The notes under the pieces: model-generated
Databases searched by the model: none
What the model saw: the letters and a program-made list of their open reading frames with translations, nothing else
Told to the model about the DNA's origin: nothing
Shown: positions 1-9,984 of the stretch, piece by piece
Layout: each line of letters opens with the position of its first letter
How positions within the stretch are numbered: the stretch's first letter is position 1
Source of the DNA: Pirellulaceae bacterium
Lineage (GTDB): Bacteria; Planctomycetota; Planctomycetia; Pirellulales; Pirellulaceae
Length of the DNA stretch: 64,000 bases
Direction of reading: 5' to 3'
Assembly (NCBI GenBank): GCA_023382975.1
Contig: JAHDXO010000045.1
Coordinates: forward strand, 1 to 64,000
Program-made: the position numbers and the translations under genes

Positions 1-1326
<1,326 letters not shown>

Positions 1327-1480
1327 ATTTAAGCTTCCAGACGACTGCTTTCGCAGCCGACCGGGTTTTTAGCTTGCCATCTTTCGAGGGCTGATGCTTT
1401 GCGGCGTCGCGGTCAACGACGCCTTCGTACTTTGGCCTACAAAGCACGGTCTCAAATTGACATAAGAGATCACGCTACCA

Positions 1481-1495
1481 AATTGTCAAAGATCA
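1481..1495 (-). promoter_or_regulatory. rRNA leader boxA antitermination site
   Basis: On the minus strand the leader reads TGATCTTTGACAATT. This closely matches the bacterial rrn boxA (TGCTCTTTAACA), which binds NusB/S10 for antitermination. It lies about 155 bases upstream of the 16S 5' end and downstream of the putative rrn promoter, which is the expected position. The embedded TTGACA is therefore read as boxA rather than as a -35 box, although a -35 role is not excluded. Confidence 0.6.
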
Positions 1496-1540
1496 AGTTT
1501 TTCCCGGCGACCAAACCAGTGTTGACCACCGAGACGCACA

Positions 1541-1568
1541 ATCTTATTCGGTGACTCCGCCCTGTCAA
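1541..1568 (-). promoter_or_regulatory. putative sigma-70 promoter of the rRNA operon
   Basis: The minus strand has a perfect TTGACA (1563-1568), a 16-base spacer and TAAGAT (1541-1546). An A/T-rich stretch just upstream (about 1578-1600) could act as an UP element. It drives towards boxA and 16S. The rest of 1327-1714 is rRNA leader and spacer, and I see no gene there. Inferred from position and motif only. Confidence 0.6.
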
Positions 1569-1714
1569 CAGGTGCGGAAGAAAAATTTCCGAGAAAATTG
1601 ACTCGGCTATTCTTCGACCACCGAAGGTTTGAAGTTTAGGTGAAATCGCCAGAGTCGACAAGGGGCACGCGGAAATTTTTTGGGGAGCCTGGAGTACCGG
1701 CCCAAATCCACTGA

Positions 1715-2572
1715 TCAAAACAGCAAGATCGCCAGCTTGCGTCGGTAGTGCTGGACCAGTTCCGAGTCTCCGGGGAGGACGCGAAAGATATTGACCATCA
1801 ACTGGCGGGCCGACTCCCCAATCCCGTCTCGCCCCTGAGCGACCAGCGACAACGCGATCTCCAATGCCTGCTGGTATTGCTGCGCTCCGGCAAGCGCCGC
1901 GGCATAATTCAGCCGTGCCGCCAAATCCGCCGGGTTCGTCTCCGCGGCAAGCCGACTGGCTTCAAGATCGGTGGTGCCGCACGCTTGCAACTCCAGTTCA
2001 GCTCTTAGCTGCTCGGCCTCCAGTTCCAGAAACCCGCGTTTATCCAACTGGGCGATGACTTCGCGCGCTTCGTCGAAGTGTCCCAGTCGCATCAGGGACC
2101 GCGCCAGACCGATTGCGGCAGCGGCCTCCTGAGGTGATTTCTGAAGAATCTCCCGATATCGATCAACCGCGGCGTTCAAATCGTGTGCTTCGAGGTTGCG
2201 GGCTTCGAGAACTTGGCCCGAACGCAGCAACTCGCCTATCCAATCGCGAACCTGCCGCTCCGGCAATGCACCGGCGAAATACGTAACGACTTCCCCGCCG
2301 ATCACTCCGAAAACCGACGGAATTGACTGGACCTGAAATTGGGAAGCAATTTGTGGTAGTTCGTCTGTGTTCGCCTTGACCAGAACAAACCGGCCCGCAA
2401 ATTCACGAACCAGCTTCTCCAGCAACGGTCCCAGTTGTCTACAGGGAGCGCACCAGGGAGCCCAGAAATCCACCACAACAGGAAGCCGACTGGATTGCGA
2501 AAAGACGTCGTCTTCGAAAGAGTTGGCGGTTGTGTCTATCACCCATGTAGGTGTGTTTGTGTCATTGCTCAT
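1715..2572 (-). CDS. thioredoxin-domain protein with TPR tail (YbbN/CnoX-like)
   Basis: About 285 residues from the ATG at 2572. An in-frame ATG 25 codons upstream adds residues that do not look conserved. The N-terminal thioredoxin fold carries WCAPC at residues 40-44 and the cis-proline IPS at 84-86. From about residue 125 to the end there are helical TPR-like repeats (for example GLARSLMRLGHFDEA). This order matches the YbbN/CnoX co-chaperone family, which protects client proteins through mixed disulfides and helical repeats. E. coli CnoX has lost the redox CxxC that is intact here, so this one is probably redox active. It lacks a signal peptide and should be cytoplasmic. It sits divergent from aroDE and upstream of the rRNA promoter. 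Confidence 0.85.
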   Translation of the reverse strand: MSNDTNTPTWVIDTTANSFEDDVFSQSSRLPVVVDFWAPWCAPCRQLGPLLEKLVREFAGRFVLVKANTDELPQIASQFQVQSIPSVFGVIGGEVVTYFAGALPERQVRDWIGELLRSGQVLEARNLEAHDLNAAVDRYREILQKSPQEAAAAIGLARSLMRLGHFDEAREVIAQLDKRGFLELEAEQLRAELELQACGTTDLEASRLAAETNPADLAARLNYAAALAGAQQYQQALEIALSLVAQGRDGIGESARQLMVNIFRVLPGDSELVQHYRRKLAILLF

Positions 2573-2841
2573 GCGAGTTGCCCAGTTGTCTTGGAGGGTT
2601 AATGACCTCCTGAATCGACATTCCAGTTCTTCCTGTTTTGCCACCATTCACAGGTTTGCCACGGGTGTGGCTAGTTCATGCATCGTCCGGTGGTCTGTTG
2701 GGCGGGGTTGTGCGTTTTGGCGGATCATTTCGACGGTCCGTCCGGAAACGCTGCGTCCTAGAGAATTGGCAGACGTAGTGGATCTGGTTAGATTAGGAAC
2801 ATGTGTTCGATATTCCACCTCTTCAGATTGCGTGGTTCGCT

Positions 2842-4326
2842 ATGATCTGTGTCTGCATCGGTCGCGGCCGTCACAAGCATGTGATCGCCGAACATCGTTA
2901 CTTGGCGGAACAGGGCGTCAAGTTAGTGGAACTACGGGTCGACTATATCCGCAGCCGCCTGAACATCAAGCGGTTGCTGACGGATCGGCCCTGTCCGTGT
3001 ATTGTGACCTGCCGCCGCGAAGACGACGGCGGGCAGTGGGCGGATACCGAAGAAAACCGGCGTCTCGTCTTGCGGACGGCGATCGCCGAGGGCGTCGATT
3101 ATATCGACTTGGAGGACGACATCGCGGGCGAGATTCCGCGTTTCGGCAAGACCAAACGGATCGTCAGCTATCACAATTTCCGCGAGACTCCTGTCGATTT
3201 GCAGTCGATTCACGAACGTTTGTCCGGTTTGGATCCGGACATCGTCAAGATCGCAACCATGGCGCACCGCCCGAGCGATAATTTGCGGATGCTGCAAATG
3301 ATCAAGGACGCGAAAAACCCGACGATCGGGATCTGCATGGGCGAGATTGGCACCCCGACGCGAATTCTGGCCGGCCGGTACGGCGCGCCGTTTACCTACG
3401 CGACATTCCAGCATGAACGCAAGCTGGCGCCTGGCCAGATGGGCTACAGGCAGATGCGGGACTTGTACCGATATGACAAGGTGGACGCTGCGACCGAAAT
3501 CTACGGCGTGATAGCGGATCCGGTGACCCACAATCTCGGGCCGGTCGTTCACAACACGGGCTTCCGGGAACTGGGGTTGAACAAGGTGTTCATCCCCTTC
3601 CGCGTCCCGCAGGACGATCTCGTGTCGTTCATGGAAATGGCCCGGGATTTGGACGTCAAAGGGCTGAGTGTCTCCGTGCCTCACAAAGAGGAGATCGTTC
3701 GCTACTTGTCGCAGGCCGATGGCGCGGTTCGCGGCATTGGCGGCGCGAACACCATCATGCTGGAGCAGAACATTACCGTAGGATTCAACACGGACTACCG
3801 CGCGTTCAACGACGTCTTGGACAGCGTGTTTCCGAACTACGAGCGAGGGCAGAGCTTGTGGGGCAAGACCGCGTTGGTGCTGGGCGCGGGCGGAGTTTCC
3901 AAGGCCATCCTTTACGCGCTGAGGCGGCGCGAGGCCGACGTGCTGATCACGGCGCGTGCCTTCGACCGGGCCGGCGTGCTGGCAGAACGCTTCAAGTGCA
4001 AACCCGTCCAGTGGTTCGAACGGACCAAGGTCGAGCCGGATATCATCGTCAACGCGACTCCGATCGGGATGCATCCGAACGTGGATGAAACGCCCTTCGA
4101 CCGCAGCCACATCCAACGCGGCATGATTGTATTCGATACGGTCTACAACCCCGAACAGACTCTGTTGATCAAGCACGCACGTGAACAAGGTTGCCGGGTG
4201 GTGACCGGCGTCGAGATGTTCATCCGTCAAGCAGCGCTGCAATTCGAGCATTTCACCGGGCAACCAGCCCCCGAGGATGCCATGCGAGCCGAGTTGAAAA
4301 GGGCAATTGGTGCGGCGAAGTGCTAA
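2842..4326 (+). CDS. aroDE: bifunctional 3-dehydroquinate dehydratase / shikimate dehydrogenase
   Basis: A 494-residue fusion catalysing two consecutive shikimate-pathway steps. Residues 1-210 are a type I dehydroquinase: His111 in VSYHNF and Schiff-base Lys136 in VKIATMA are present. Residues 220-490 are a shikimate dehydrogenase with Lys282 (VPHKE), Asp318 (FNTDY) and the NADP-binding GAGGVSK (348-354). The start is placed at MICVCIGR, where the domain begins; an ATG 39 bases earlier is in frame. Oddly, the substrate-binding Ser-x-Ser of the usual HSLSP motif is HNLGP here (residues 230-234), so both serines are missing. No partner shikimate gene lies nearby. Confidence 0.93.
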   Translation: MICVCIGRGRHKHVIAEHRYLAEQGVKLVELRVDYIRSRLNIKRLLTDRPCPCIVTCRREDDGGQWADTEENRRLVLRTAIAEGVDYIDLEDDIAGEIPRFGKTKRIVSYHNFRETPVDLQSIHERLSGLDPDIVKIATMAHRPSDNLRMLQMIKDAKNPTIGICMGEIGTPTRILAGRYGAPFTYATFQHERKLAPGQMGYRQMRDLYRYDKVDAATEIYGVIADPVTHNLGPVVHNTGFRELGLNKVFIPFRVPQDDLVSFMEMARDLDVKGLSVSVPHKEEIVRYLSQADGAVRGIGGANTIMLEQNITVGFNTDYRAFNDVLDSVFPNYERGQSLWGKTALVLGAGGVSKAILYALRRREADVLITARAFDRAGVLAERFKCKPVQWFERTKVEPDIIVNATPIGMHPNVDETPFDRSHIQRGMIVFDTVYNPEQTLLIKHAREQGCRVVTGVEMFIRQAALQFEHFTGQPAPEDAMRAELKRAIGAAKC

Positions 4327-4383
4327 TCGCTCGGAGAGCCATGCTACTTTGGTTGCGGCCGATGGCCGCGTTAGGATCTGTGC

Positions 4384-5616
4384 GTGATCGTATTGCTGTA
4401 CTTCGCAATTTTCCTGATCGGCTCGCTGATCGGTGGCCAGTTGAATCGGGGAATCTACCGTTTGGCTTGGAATCCCCGTCCGATCGGGCCTTGGTCGCCG
4501 CCGCATCCGGACGCGCCGCCCGGACGACCGCTGGACCGTGTACCCGTGTTGGGTTGGTTCGCCTTGCGGCGCGAGTCGCGATTGCATGGGGCTGGTTTTT
4601 GGATCCGACCGATGCTGCTGGAACTGGCCGCCGGCGCGGGGTTCGCCGGACTGTATTGGTGGGAAGTCCGACAGGCGGGCCTGTATCCTCCAACGGTGCC
4701 CGTGCCGGATGCCTGGACGCTGCATTCCCAGTATCTGGTTCACGTGCTGCTGATCAGTCTGATGACCGTGGCAACGTTTATCGATTTCGATGAAAAGACG
4801 ATTCCCGATGCGATCACTCTGCCGGGAACGCTATTGCTGCTGACGCTGGCTGCGTGCTTTCCTGTCATGGCGTTGCCGATCGTCGGTGTGTCTCCAGCCG
4901 GAGTCCAGCAGGTTGGTCCGTTACTGCTGTCATCCCCCAATCCGTGGCCGGGACGTTTGGACGGTCCCGCCGGTTTGGTTATCGGCATCGCCTGCCTGAC
5001 GGGTTGGTCGCTGGCGGTCTGGCCCAAGACGGTGACGATGCGCCGCGGTTTTCGGCGGTCCGTGCAGTATCTGGTCGTCAGCATGTTCCGCTACCCGTTT
5101 TGGCGTATCATTGTGTTGGTGACGGCGGTCTGCTCCCTACTGATCGCCGCGGTTTGGAGCGTCGGCGGAAGCCACTGGCAGTCGCTGTTGTCCGCCCTGG
5201 TGGGGATGGCTTTCGCCGGGGGACTGATCTGGGCCGTCCGGATCATCGGGAGCAGCGCGTTGGGCAAGGAAGCGATGGGTTTCGGCGATGTGACGCTGAT
5301 GGCCATGATCGGGGCGTACCTCGGTTGGCAGCCTTCGCTGATGGTTTTCTTCATGGCGCCATTCGTCGCCGTGGTGATTTGCTTGGCCCAATGGATTCTC
5401 ACTCAGCGACGCGACATCGCATTCGGTCCCTATCTCTGTGCGGCCGCATTGATCCTGATCGTGTTCTGGAGCAACATTTGGCACCAGCGGACCAAGCCCA
5501 TCTTCCAACTTGGTTGGCTCGTTCCCCAGGTGCTGTTTTTCTGCCTGATCTTGATGGGTGGTCTGCTGAGTCTGTGGCGGATCACCGAGAGTGCCCTGTT
5601 TCGCCAGCGGACGTAG
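4384..5616 (+). CDS. prepilin peptidase (A24 aspartic protease)
   Basis: A 410-residue polytopic membrane protein starting with GTG. It carries the two catalytic aspartate regions of type IV prepilin leader peptidases: DFDEKTIPD near residue 134 and GFGD at about 299-302. The N-terminal segment (about 1-75) resembles the methyltransferase/leader domain (GSLIGGQLNR, RVPVLGWFALRR) but lacks the zinc CxxC pairs of PilD. Several hydrophobic segments follow, with more transmembrane helices than the short archaeal/TadV form. It should cleave and possibly N-methylate type IV pilin or pseudopilin precursors, which are abundant in planctomycetes. It lies 57 bases after aroDE, on the same strand. Confidence 0.85.
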   Translation: MIVLLYFAIFLIGSLIGGQLNRGIYRLAWNPRPIGPWSPPHPDAPPGRPLDRVPVLGWFALRRESRLHGAGFWIRPMLLELAAGAGFAGLYWWEVRQAGLYPPTVPVPDAWTLHSQYLVHVLLISLMTVATFIDFDEKTIPDAITLPGTLLLLTLAACFPVMALPIVGVSPAGVQQVGPLLLSSPNPWPGRLDGPAGLVIGIACLTGWSLAVWPKTVTMRRGFRRSVQYLVVSMFRYPFWRIIVLVTAVCSLLIAAVWSVGGSHWQSLLSALVGMAFAGGLIWAVRIIGSSALGKEAMGFGDVTLMAMIGAYLGWQPSLMVFFMAPFVAVVICLAQWILTQRRDIAFGPYLCAAALILIVFWSNIWHQRTKPIFQLGWLVPQVLFFCLILMGGLLSLWRITESALFRQRT

Positions 5617-5715
5617 ACGGAAGTCGTGTTCGGGCGTGGGGTGTTCCTGGAGTTCATCGGTGCCCGACGACTCCCGCCCTCTCCGCGTCGCGTACGGCGA
5701 ATCCAAGGCTGACGC

Positions 5716-6675
5716 TTATCGTCTTGCCGGTCCTAACGGCCGCAAAAACGGCAGGTAACCGCAAGCCATGCCTGACAGCAAACCCACGATGTGAGCCAGA
5801 TTGGCAACCGACATGCCCATGCCTTCCAGGACACCCGCGACTCCCAGCAGCAACCAGACGACCAAGAATGCGACCGTGCTGCTGCTGACGAACAATCCCG
5901 ATCCAGGATCGTGGATCGTCTTGATCCACAAGTAACCCAGCAGCCCGTAGACGACTCCTGACAGACCGAGGAAACGATGGGTTCCTCCCACGAGGCCCCA
6001 GTTGGTGGGCGCCAAGCCTTGGGCAGCATTGGAAAGAACCGCGATCGCCAGAATCAGCATCACGAGCCGTGGTGCCCCCTTGCGACGTTCGATTTGACTG
6101 CCGAAGAGGAAGAACATGATCATGTTGAACGCCAGATGCACGAGATCGGCATGCATAAACGCCGGGGTGACCAGCCGCCAGATTTCACCGCGACGCAGAT
6201 CGATGGCTCGATCGCGCGGACTGTTGGGATTCCAGTTCGGATCGGCCTCGTGAATGGGATCGCAGAAAGCCAGGGTGCGGTAGACCGTGTCCCGGCTGCC
6301 GCCGAGGTTGATCAGCAGGAAAATGAGGACGCACAGGCCGATGACCGTCCTGACCAGCGGAATGTTGCCCGATTCCGCACGGCGCCACCGCTGCGACATG
6401 GAAACGAAGTTGCGCCGCGACTGCTCGCGCTGCCGAGCCTCTTGCTGCAGCCGTTCGGCGGCTTCCCGCAGCACACGCCGGTAGCGTTGGTCGTCCGGAT
6501 CGGCGGCAAATTCTTCGAGTGCCTTCTGGGCCGCTTCCAGATGATCCTCCTCGCGGACCCAGATCGACCAGGCATCGCCGTCCTGCTCGGCCATGGCCGA
6601 GATGCCGCGCGTGACCAGGTAAGCTGTGAAGCGTTCTGCCAGAGCTTGTTGAGGCAAGGAGCCAATTTGGCGCAT
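5716..6675 (-). CDS. rhomboid intramembrane serine protease, GlpG-like
   Basis: About 319 residues from ATG 6675; the frame is open upstream but low in conservation. The first ~65 residues resemble the soluble N-terminal domain of GlpG, followed by a charged linker. The C-terminal half has six or so membrane segments with HADLVHLAFNM (loop-2 His/Asn), the nucleophile motif GLSGVVYG and the catalytic His in NLAHIVGLLSG. These give the Ser-His dyad of an active rhomboid that cuts transmembrane substrates within the inner membrane. It converges with the prepilin peptidase gene. Confidence 0.9.
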   Translation of the reverse strand: MRQIGSLPQQALAERFTAYLVTRGISAMAEQDGDAWSIWVREEDHLEAAQKALEEFAADPDDQRYRRVLREAAERLQQEARQREQSRRNFVSMSQRWRRAESGNIPLVRTVIGLCVLIFLLINLGGSRDTVYRTLAFCDPIHEADPNWNPNSPRDRAIDLRRGEIWRLVTPAFMHADLVHLAFNMIMFFLFGSQIERRKGAPRLVMLILAIAVLSNAAQGLAPTNWGLVGGTHRFLGLSGVVYGLLGYLWIKTIHDPGSGLFVSSSTVAFLVVWLLLGVAGVLEGMGMSVANLAHIVGLLSGMACGYLPFLRPLGPARR

Positions 6676-7071
6676 GAAAAATTCCGCTGGTGAGGGGGTT
6701 CGTCGGAAGCGACCCTTCGTAGTTTCCCGTCCGACACTCAGCCTCGTCAAGCCCCGAGGTGGAAGTCCATGCGTGGACGGAGCGGGAGGAATCCGTGGTG
6801 CCGATCCGAGGTTCGGAGAGAGTAAGAAGCGAGCGCGTGCCACGCTCGATCGTCGATCACTCAACCGGTGCTAGCACGGCAGATCCGGATTCCTCTATTC
6901 CGAGTTGGCATGGTCCGGCTATAATCCGCCCCGTTTCGATGGGCAGGGCAACCGTGGTCGCGAGACGGGACGGAACGCCGGTGAGACCGAGTTCTCGCGA
7001 ATCCGGCCTCGAGTCCTGGCGATCACCGGTCCTGCCGCCGGCGGATGCAATCAGGAAAAGGAGTTCTCCCG
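6676..7071. other. 396-bp divergent intergenic region
   Basis: Lies between the rhomboid and ParA-like starts. A TATAAT hexamer at 6920-6925 could be a -10 box for the plus-strand gene, but no good -35 lies 16-18 bases upstream. Open frames here continue the two flanking genes and show no protein-like composition. Nothing else recognised. Confidence 0.4.
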
Positions 7072-7902
7072 ATGCGGTCGATTGCGATCATCAATCAGAA
7101 AGGTGGTGTAGGGAAGACCACCACGGCGGTCAACCTAAGTGCCGCGCTGTCCGAACAGGGGCAGCGAGTCTGCTTGATCGATCTCGATCCGCAGGCCCAC
7201 GCATCACTGCATCTGGGCGTTGCGCTGGCCGACGACCGCCAGTCGGTGTACCAAGTTCTGACAGGCGACACGCGTTTGTCGGAAGTGCGGTTGGCCGTCG
7301 CCGAGAATCTGTGGCTAGTTCCGTCGCAACTGGACCTGGCCGCTGCGGAGATGGAATTGGCGGGCGAAGTGGGCCGCGAGGTGATCTTGCGGGACAAACT
7401 GGTGTTGGATTCGCCCGATTTCGATTTCCTGATCATCGATTGTCCGCCGTCGCTGGGCGTACTGACGCTGAACGCTTTGACGGCGGTGCGCGAGGTCTTT
7501 CTGCCGCTGCAACCACACTTCTTGGCCTTGCACGGTTTCGGCAAGCTGCTGCGGACGATTGAAGTGGTCGCCCATCGTCTGAATCCCGGTCTGCGTCTGA
7601 CGGGCGTCATACTTTGCATGTACGAGTCCGGAACGCGGTTGGCCGCCGAAGTCACCTCGGACGTCGAAGACTTCTTCCAGCGGCAGCGAGCTGAGAGCAC
7701 CTGCTGGGCGGACGCCTGTAGTTTCCAGACACGCATCCGGCGAAACATCCGCTTGGCCGAGGCCCCGAGCTTCGGTCAGTCGATCTTTCAGTACTCGCCG
7801 GAGTCCAACGGTGCGAAAGATTACCGGCAACTCGCTCGCGAAGTCCTGGGACTGCCACTGGCATCGCCGGTCGGACTGTCGCTGGCGGTTGAGTCGGACT
7901 AG
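7072..7902 (+). CDS. ParA/MinD-type ATPase
   Basis: A 276-residue ParA-family ATPase. It has the deviant Walker A KGGVGKTT (residues 10-17), switch/Walker A' IDLDPQAH (about 37-44) and Walker B FLIIDCPPSLG. The start is fixed by an AAGGAG Shine-Dalgarno at 7058-7063, eight bases before the ATG. Members partition chromosomes or plasmids, or position large complexes. No ParB gene follows, so a chromosomal Soj role or a cargo-positioning role are both open. The neighbour is a convergent protein kinase. Confidence 0.9.
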   Translation: MRSIAIINQKGGVGKTTTAVNLSAALSEQGQRVCLIDLDPQAHASLHLGVALADDRQSVYQVLTGDTRLSEVRLAVAENLWLVPSQLDLAAAEMELAGEVGREVILRDKLVLDSPDFDFLIIDCPPSLGVLTLNALTAVREVFLPLQPHFLALHGFGKLLRTIEVVAHRLNPGLRLTGVILCMYESGTRLAAEVTSDVEDFFQRQRAESTCWADACSFQTRIRRNIRLAEAPSFGQSIFQYSPESNGAKDYRQLAREVLGLPLASPVGLSLAVESD

Positions 7903-8035
7903 CCATCGGCGCGGGATTCGCGACCCCGCCGAAAACGAAGACCGCGGGGCTCTCGCTGACCAAGAGACCTTCGGTCGGTGGCGTGGCTCGGTCGGAGACC
8001 GGCCACAGCGAGGCGGAGACCGGCCGCTGCGAAGT

Positions 8036-9262
8036 TCACTCGGTCGGATCATCGGCGATTTGGCCGCCGTTTTGCTTCAGTTCCGACGGGGCGCCGATCT
8101 CCAGTCGGCTGACACCGGTTGTGCGGGAATCTCCTCGCAGTACGCTTTCGGTGGCCAGACGCTTTTCGGCGATCTTGGCCCGCCGCCGTACCACCGCTTC
8201 GAAATCGAAATCGATCGTCGAACGCTGGGCGAGCGGTTCCAGGTAGGTCGCCAGACGTTCGGCGGTGTCAAACCGGTTTTCGGCGCGGCGGGCCATCATT
8301 TTCCGGATGATCTTCGAGAGCCGCTCCGGCACCTTCGGATTCACTTCGTGGACGGGGGTCGCCCGCAAACGGCGATGGCCCTCCAGCTTTTTGGCCACCG
8401 ATTTGTCGGGAAACGGCGGTTGACCAGTCAGCAGGAAATAGAACGTGCATCCCAGACTGTAGATGTCGGCCCGTCGGTCAACTTCCAAGCTGTCCAGCGA
8501 TTGCTCGGGAGCGATGTAATCCGCGGTACCCAGGCAATTCTGCCCCAGGATCGTAGCGGCGGATAATTCCGCTTCACTTCCCGCGATCATGGCCAAGCCG
8601 AAATCCAGAAGCTTGACCGATCCATCGTTGCGGATCAGCAGATTCTCGGGCTTGACATCGCGGTGGACCAAGCCCAACTCGTGCGCGTAGTGCAGACCTC
8701 GGGCGGCTTGCAGAATGATGTCACACGCCTGGGGCCACGGCAGAACGGACCGGCGGACGGCCAGCAGCTCGTACAGACTGATCCCCCGGACCAGTTCCAT
8801 CACGATGAAGTGGATCACCCCGTAGATGTCCTCGGACTGTTTGATGGCCAGGGTCCGAAGGATGTTGGGATGGGAGAGCTTCAGCCCGGCTTCGGCCTCC
8901 AACTGAAACCGCGTCAGCATCCCTTTGTGGTTGCGGTGACGCTCCGACAACACCTTCAAGGCCACCTTCCAACCGGTCGAAAGCTCCTCGGCCGAATACA
9001 GGTATCCCATGCCCCCGGAGCCCAAGATGTCCAAGATTTTGTAGTCGTCCAGAAAGAGCCCGCGGCGCCGGCCCTCGAGCAAGCGATTGGCCTGGTAGCG
9101 GGTCAGCACCTGTCGGTCCACCAGCGCGTCGGCCGCCTGCCGGGGCGTCTCCAGTTCGCGCAGGCCCAGTCGCTCGATCATCTCCTGGCACTCGTTCCAT
9201 GCCAGCAGGCGGCTTCTTTGAAGCAGCGTTAGGAAGGCGCCGATCGTCTGTTGCTCGGACAT
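8036..9262 (-). CDS. cytoplasmic Hanks-type Ser/Thr protein kinase
   Basis: About 408 residues from ATG 9262; an alternative ATG at 9325 would overlap the ABC gene. A helical N-terminal region (1-70) precedes a full kinase domain: GSGGMG glycine loop (81-86), VALK lysine (103), HRDVKPEN (200-207), DFG (220-222) and IAPEQ. The ~80-residue tail is charged and has no transmembrane helix or sensor domain, so it is probably soluble. Planctomycete genomes carry dozens of such kinases with N-terminal segments of this type; the substrate is unknown. It is the last gene of the minus-strand run with the ABC ATPase. Confidence 0.93.
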   Translation of the reverse strand: MSEQQTIGAFLTLLQRSRLLAWNECQEMIERLGLRELETPRQAADALVDRQVLTRYQANRLLEGRRRGLFLDDYKILDILGSGGMGYLYSAEELSTGWKVALKVLSERHRNHKGMLTRFQLEAEAGLKLSHPNILRTLAIKQSEDIYGVIHFIVMELVRGISLYELLAVRRSVLPWPQACDIILQAARGLHYAHELGLVHRDVKPENLLIRNDGSVKLLDFGLAMIAGSEAELSAATILGQNCLGTADYIAPEQSLDSLEVDRRADIYSLGCTFYFLLTGQPPFPDKSVAKKLEGHRRLRATPVHEVNPKVPERLSKIIRKMMARRAENRFDTAERLATYLEPLAQRSTIDFDFEAVVRRRAKIAEKRLATESVLRGDSRTTGVSRLEIGAPSELKQNGGQIADDPTE

Positions 9263-9290
9263 GCTTGCCGTCCATCCATTCGGCGGCGTT

Positions 9291-9962
9291 TCAACCAGAA
9301 GGCTGTCCGTCGAGGATTCTGCCACGGTCCATCTGGATCACCCGCTGCGCCCGGGCGGCCGCGCGGTCGTCGTGGGTGACCAGCAGAATCGTTCCGCCCT
9401 GCTGCTGGAATTCCGACAGCAGGTCCAACAGTCCCGAGGCCGTCTCCGGATCCAGGTTCCCCGTCGGCTCGTCGGCCAGCAGCAACTGGGGCTGATTGAG
9501 GAGCGCGCGGGCCATCGCGACTCGTTGCCGCTGCCCGACGCTCAACTGGCCCGGCCGGTGCGTGACCCGATCACCCAACTGGAACCTTTCGAGCAACTGC
9601 TCCGCCCGGGCCAGCGCCTCCTGGCGTTTTCCCGGCGAGGCGGCGACCAAGATGTTGTCGAGCACGGACAGGTAGGGCAGCAAATGGAACATCTGAAAGA
9701 CGAAACCGACGTTCTCGGTGCGGAACTGGGCCCGCTCGGCCGGCGTCATCTGCGAGACATTGCGGTCCGCAACCACCACCTGCCCGGCGGTGGGCAGTGC
9801 CAAACCGCCCACCAAGGACAACAGCGTCGATTTCCCGCAACCGCTGGGGCCACGGATCGCCACGAAGTGCCCGCTTTCAATGGACAGAGCCACGCCGTCC
9901 AGCGCCGCGACGTCCCCGCGCCGAGTCCGAAAAACCTTGGTTACGCCTTCGAGTCGAATCAT
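9291..9962 (-). CDS. ABC transporter ATPase, LolD/MacB type
   Basis: A 223-residue single-domain ATPase with Walker A GPSGCGKST, Q-loop VFQMFHLLP, signature LSVGQRQRVAMAR, Walker B LLLADEPTGNLD and switch His in VTHDD. Length and motifs match LolD/MacB/FtsE-type ATPases, which drive FtsX-like permeases in lipoprotein release or extracytoplasmic mechanotransmission. No FtsX permease is adjacent. It starts 22 bases after the preceding secreted-protein gene, so the two are probably cotranscribed, and that protein may be its functional partner. Confidence 0.9.
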   Translation of the reverse strand: MIRLEGVTKVFRTRRGDVAALDGVALSIESGHFVAIRGPSGCGKSTLLSLVGGLALPTAGQVVVADRNVSQMTPAERAQFRTENVGFVFQMFHLLPYLSVLDNILVAASPGKRQEALARAEQLLERFQLGDRVTHRPGQLSVGQRQRVAMARALLNQPQLLLADEPTGNLDPETASGLLDLLSEFQQQGGTILLVTHDDRAAARAQRVIQMDRGRILDGQPSG

Positions 9963-9984
9963 CCTGGCTGTGCCTATCCGTCGG

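Noticed and set aside
1484..1489. TTGACA within the rRNA leader as a second promoter
   Set aside because: It is part of the boxA-like motif and has no well-matched -10 at 16-18 bases.
1470..1718. 82-residue open frame upstream of 16S, minus strand
   Set aside because: Covers the rrn promoter and boxA, overlaps the end of the thioredoxin gene and has no protein-like motifs.
2932..4743. 603-residue minus-strand frame opposite aroDE
   Set aside because: Antisense shadow of the fused enzyme.
7903..8035. Short direct repeats (GGAGACCGGCC) between parA-like and kinase genes
   Set aside because: Two short copies in GC-rich sequence between convergent genes; not enough to call an element.
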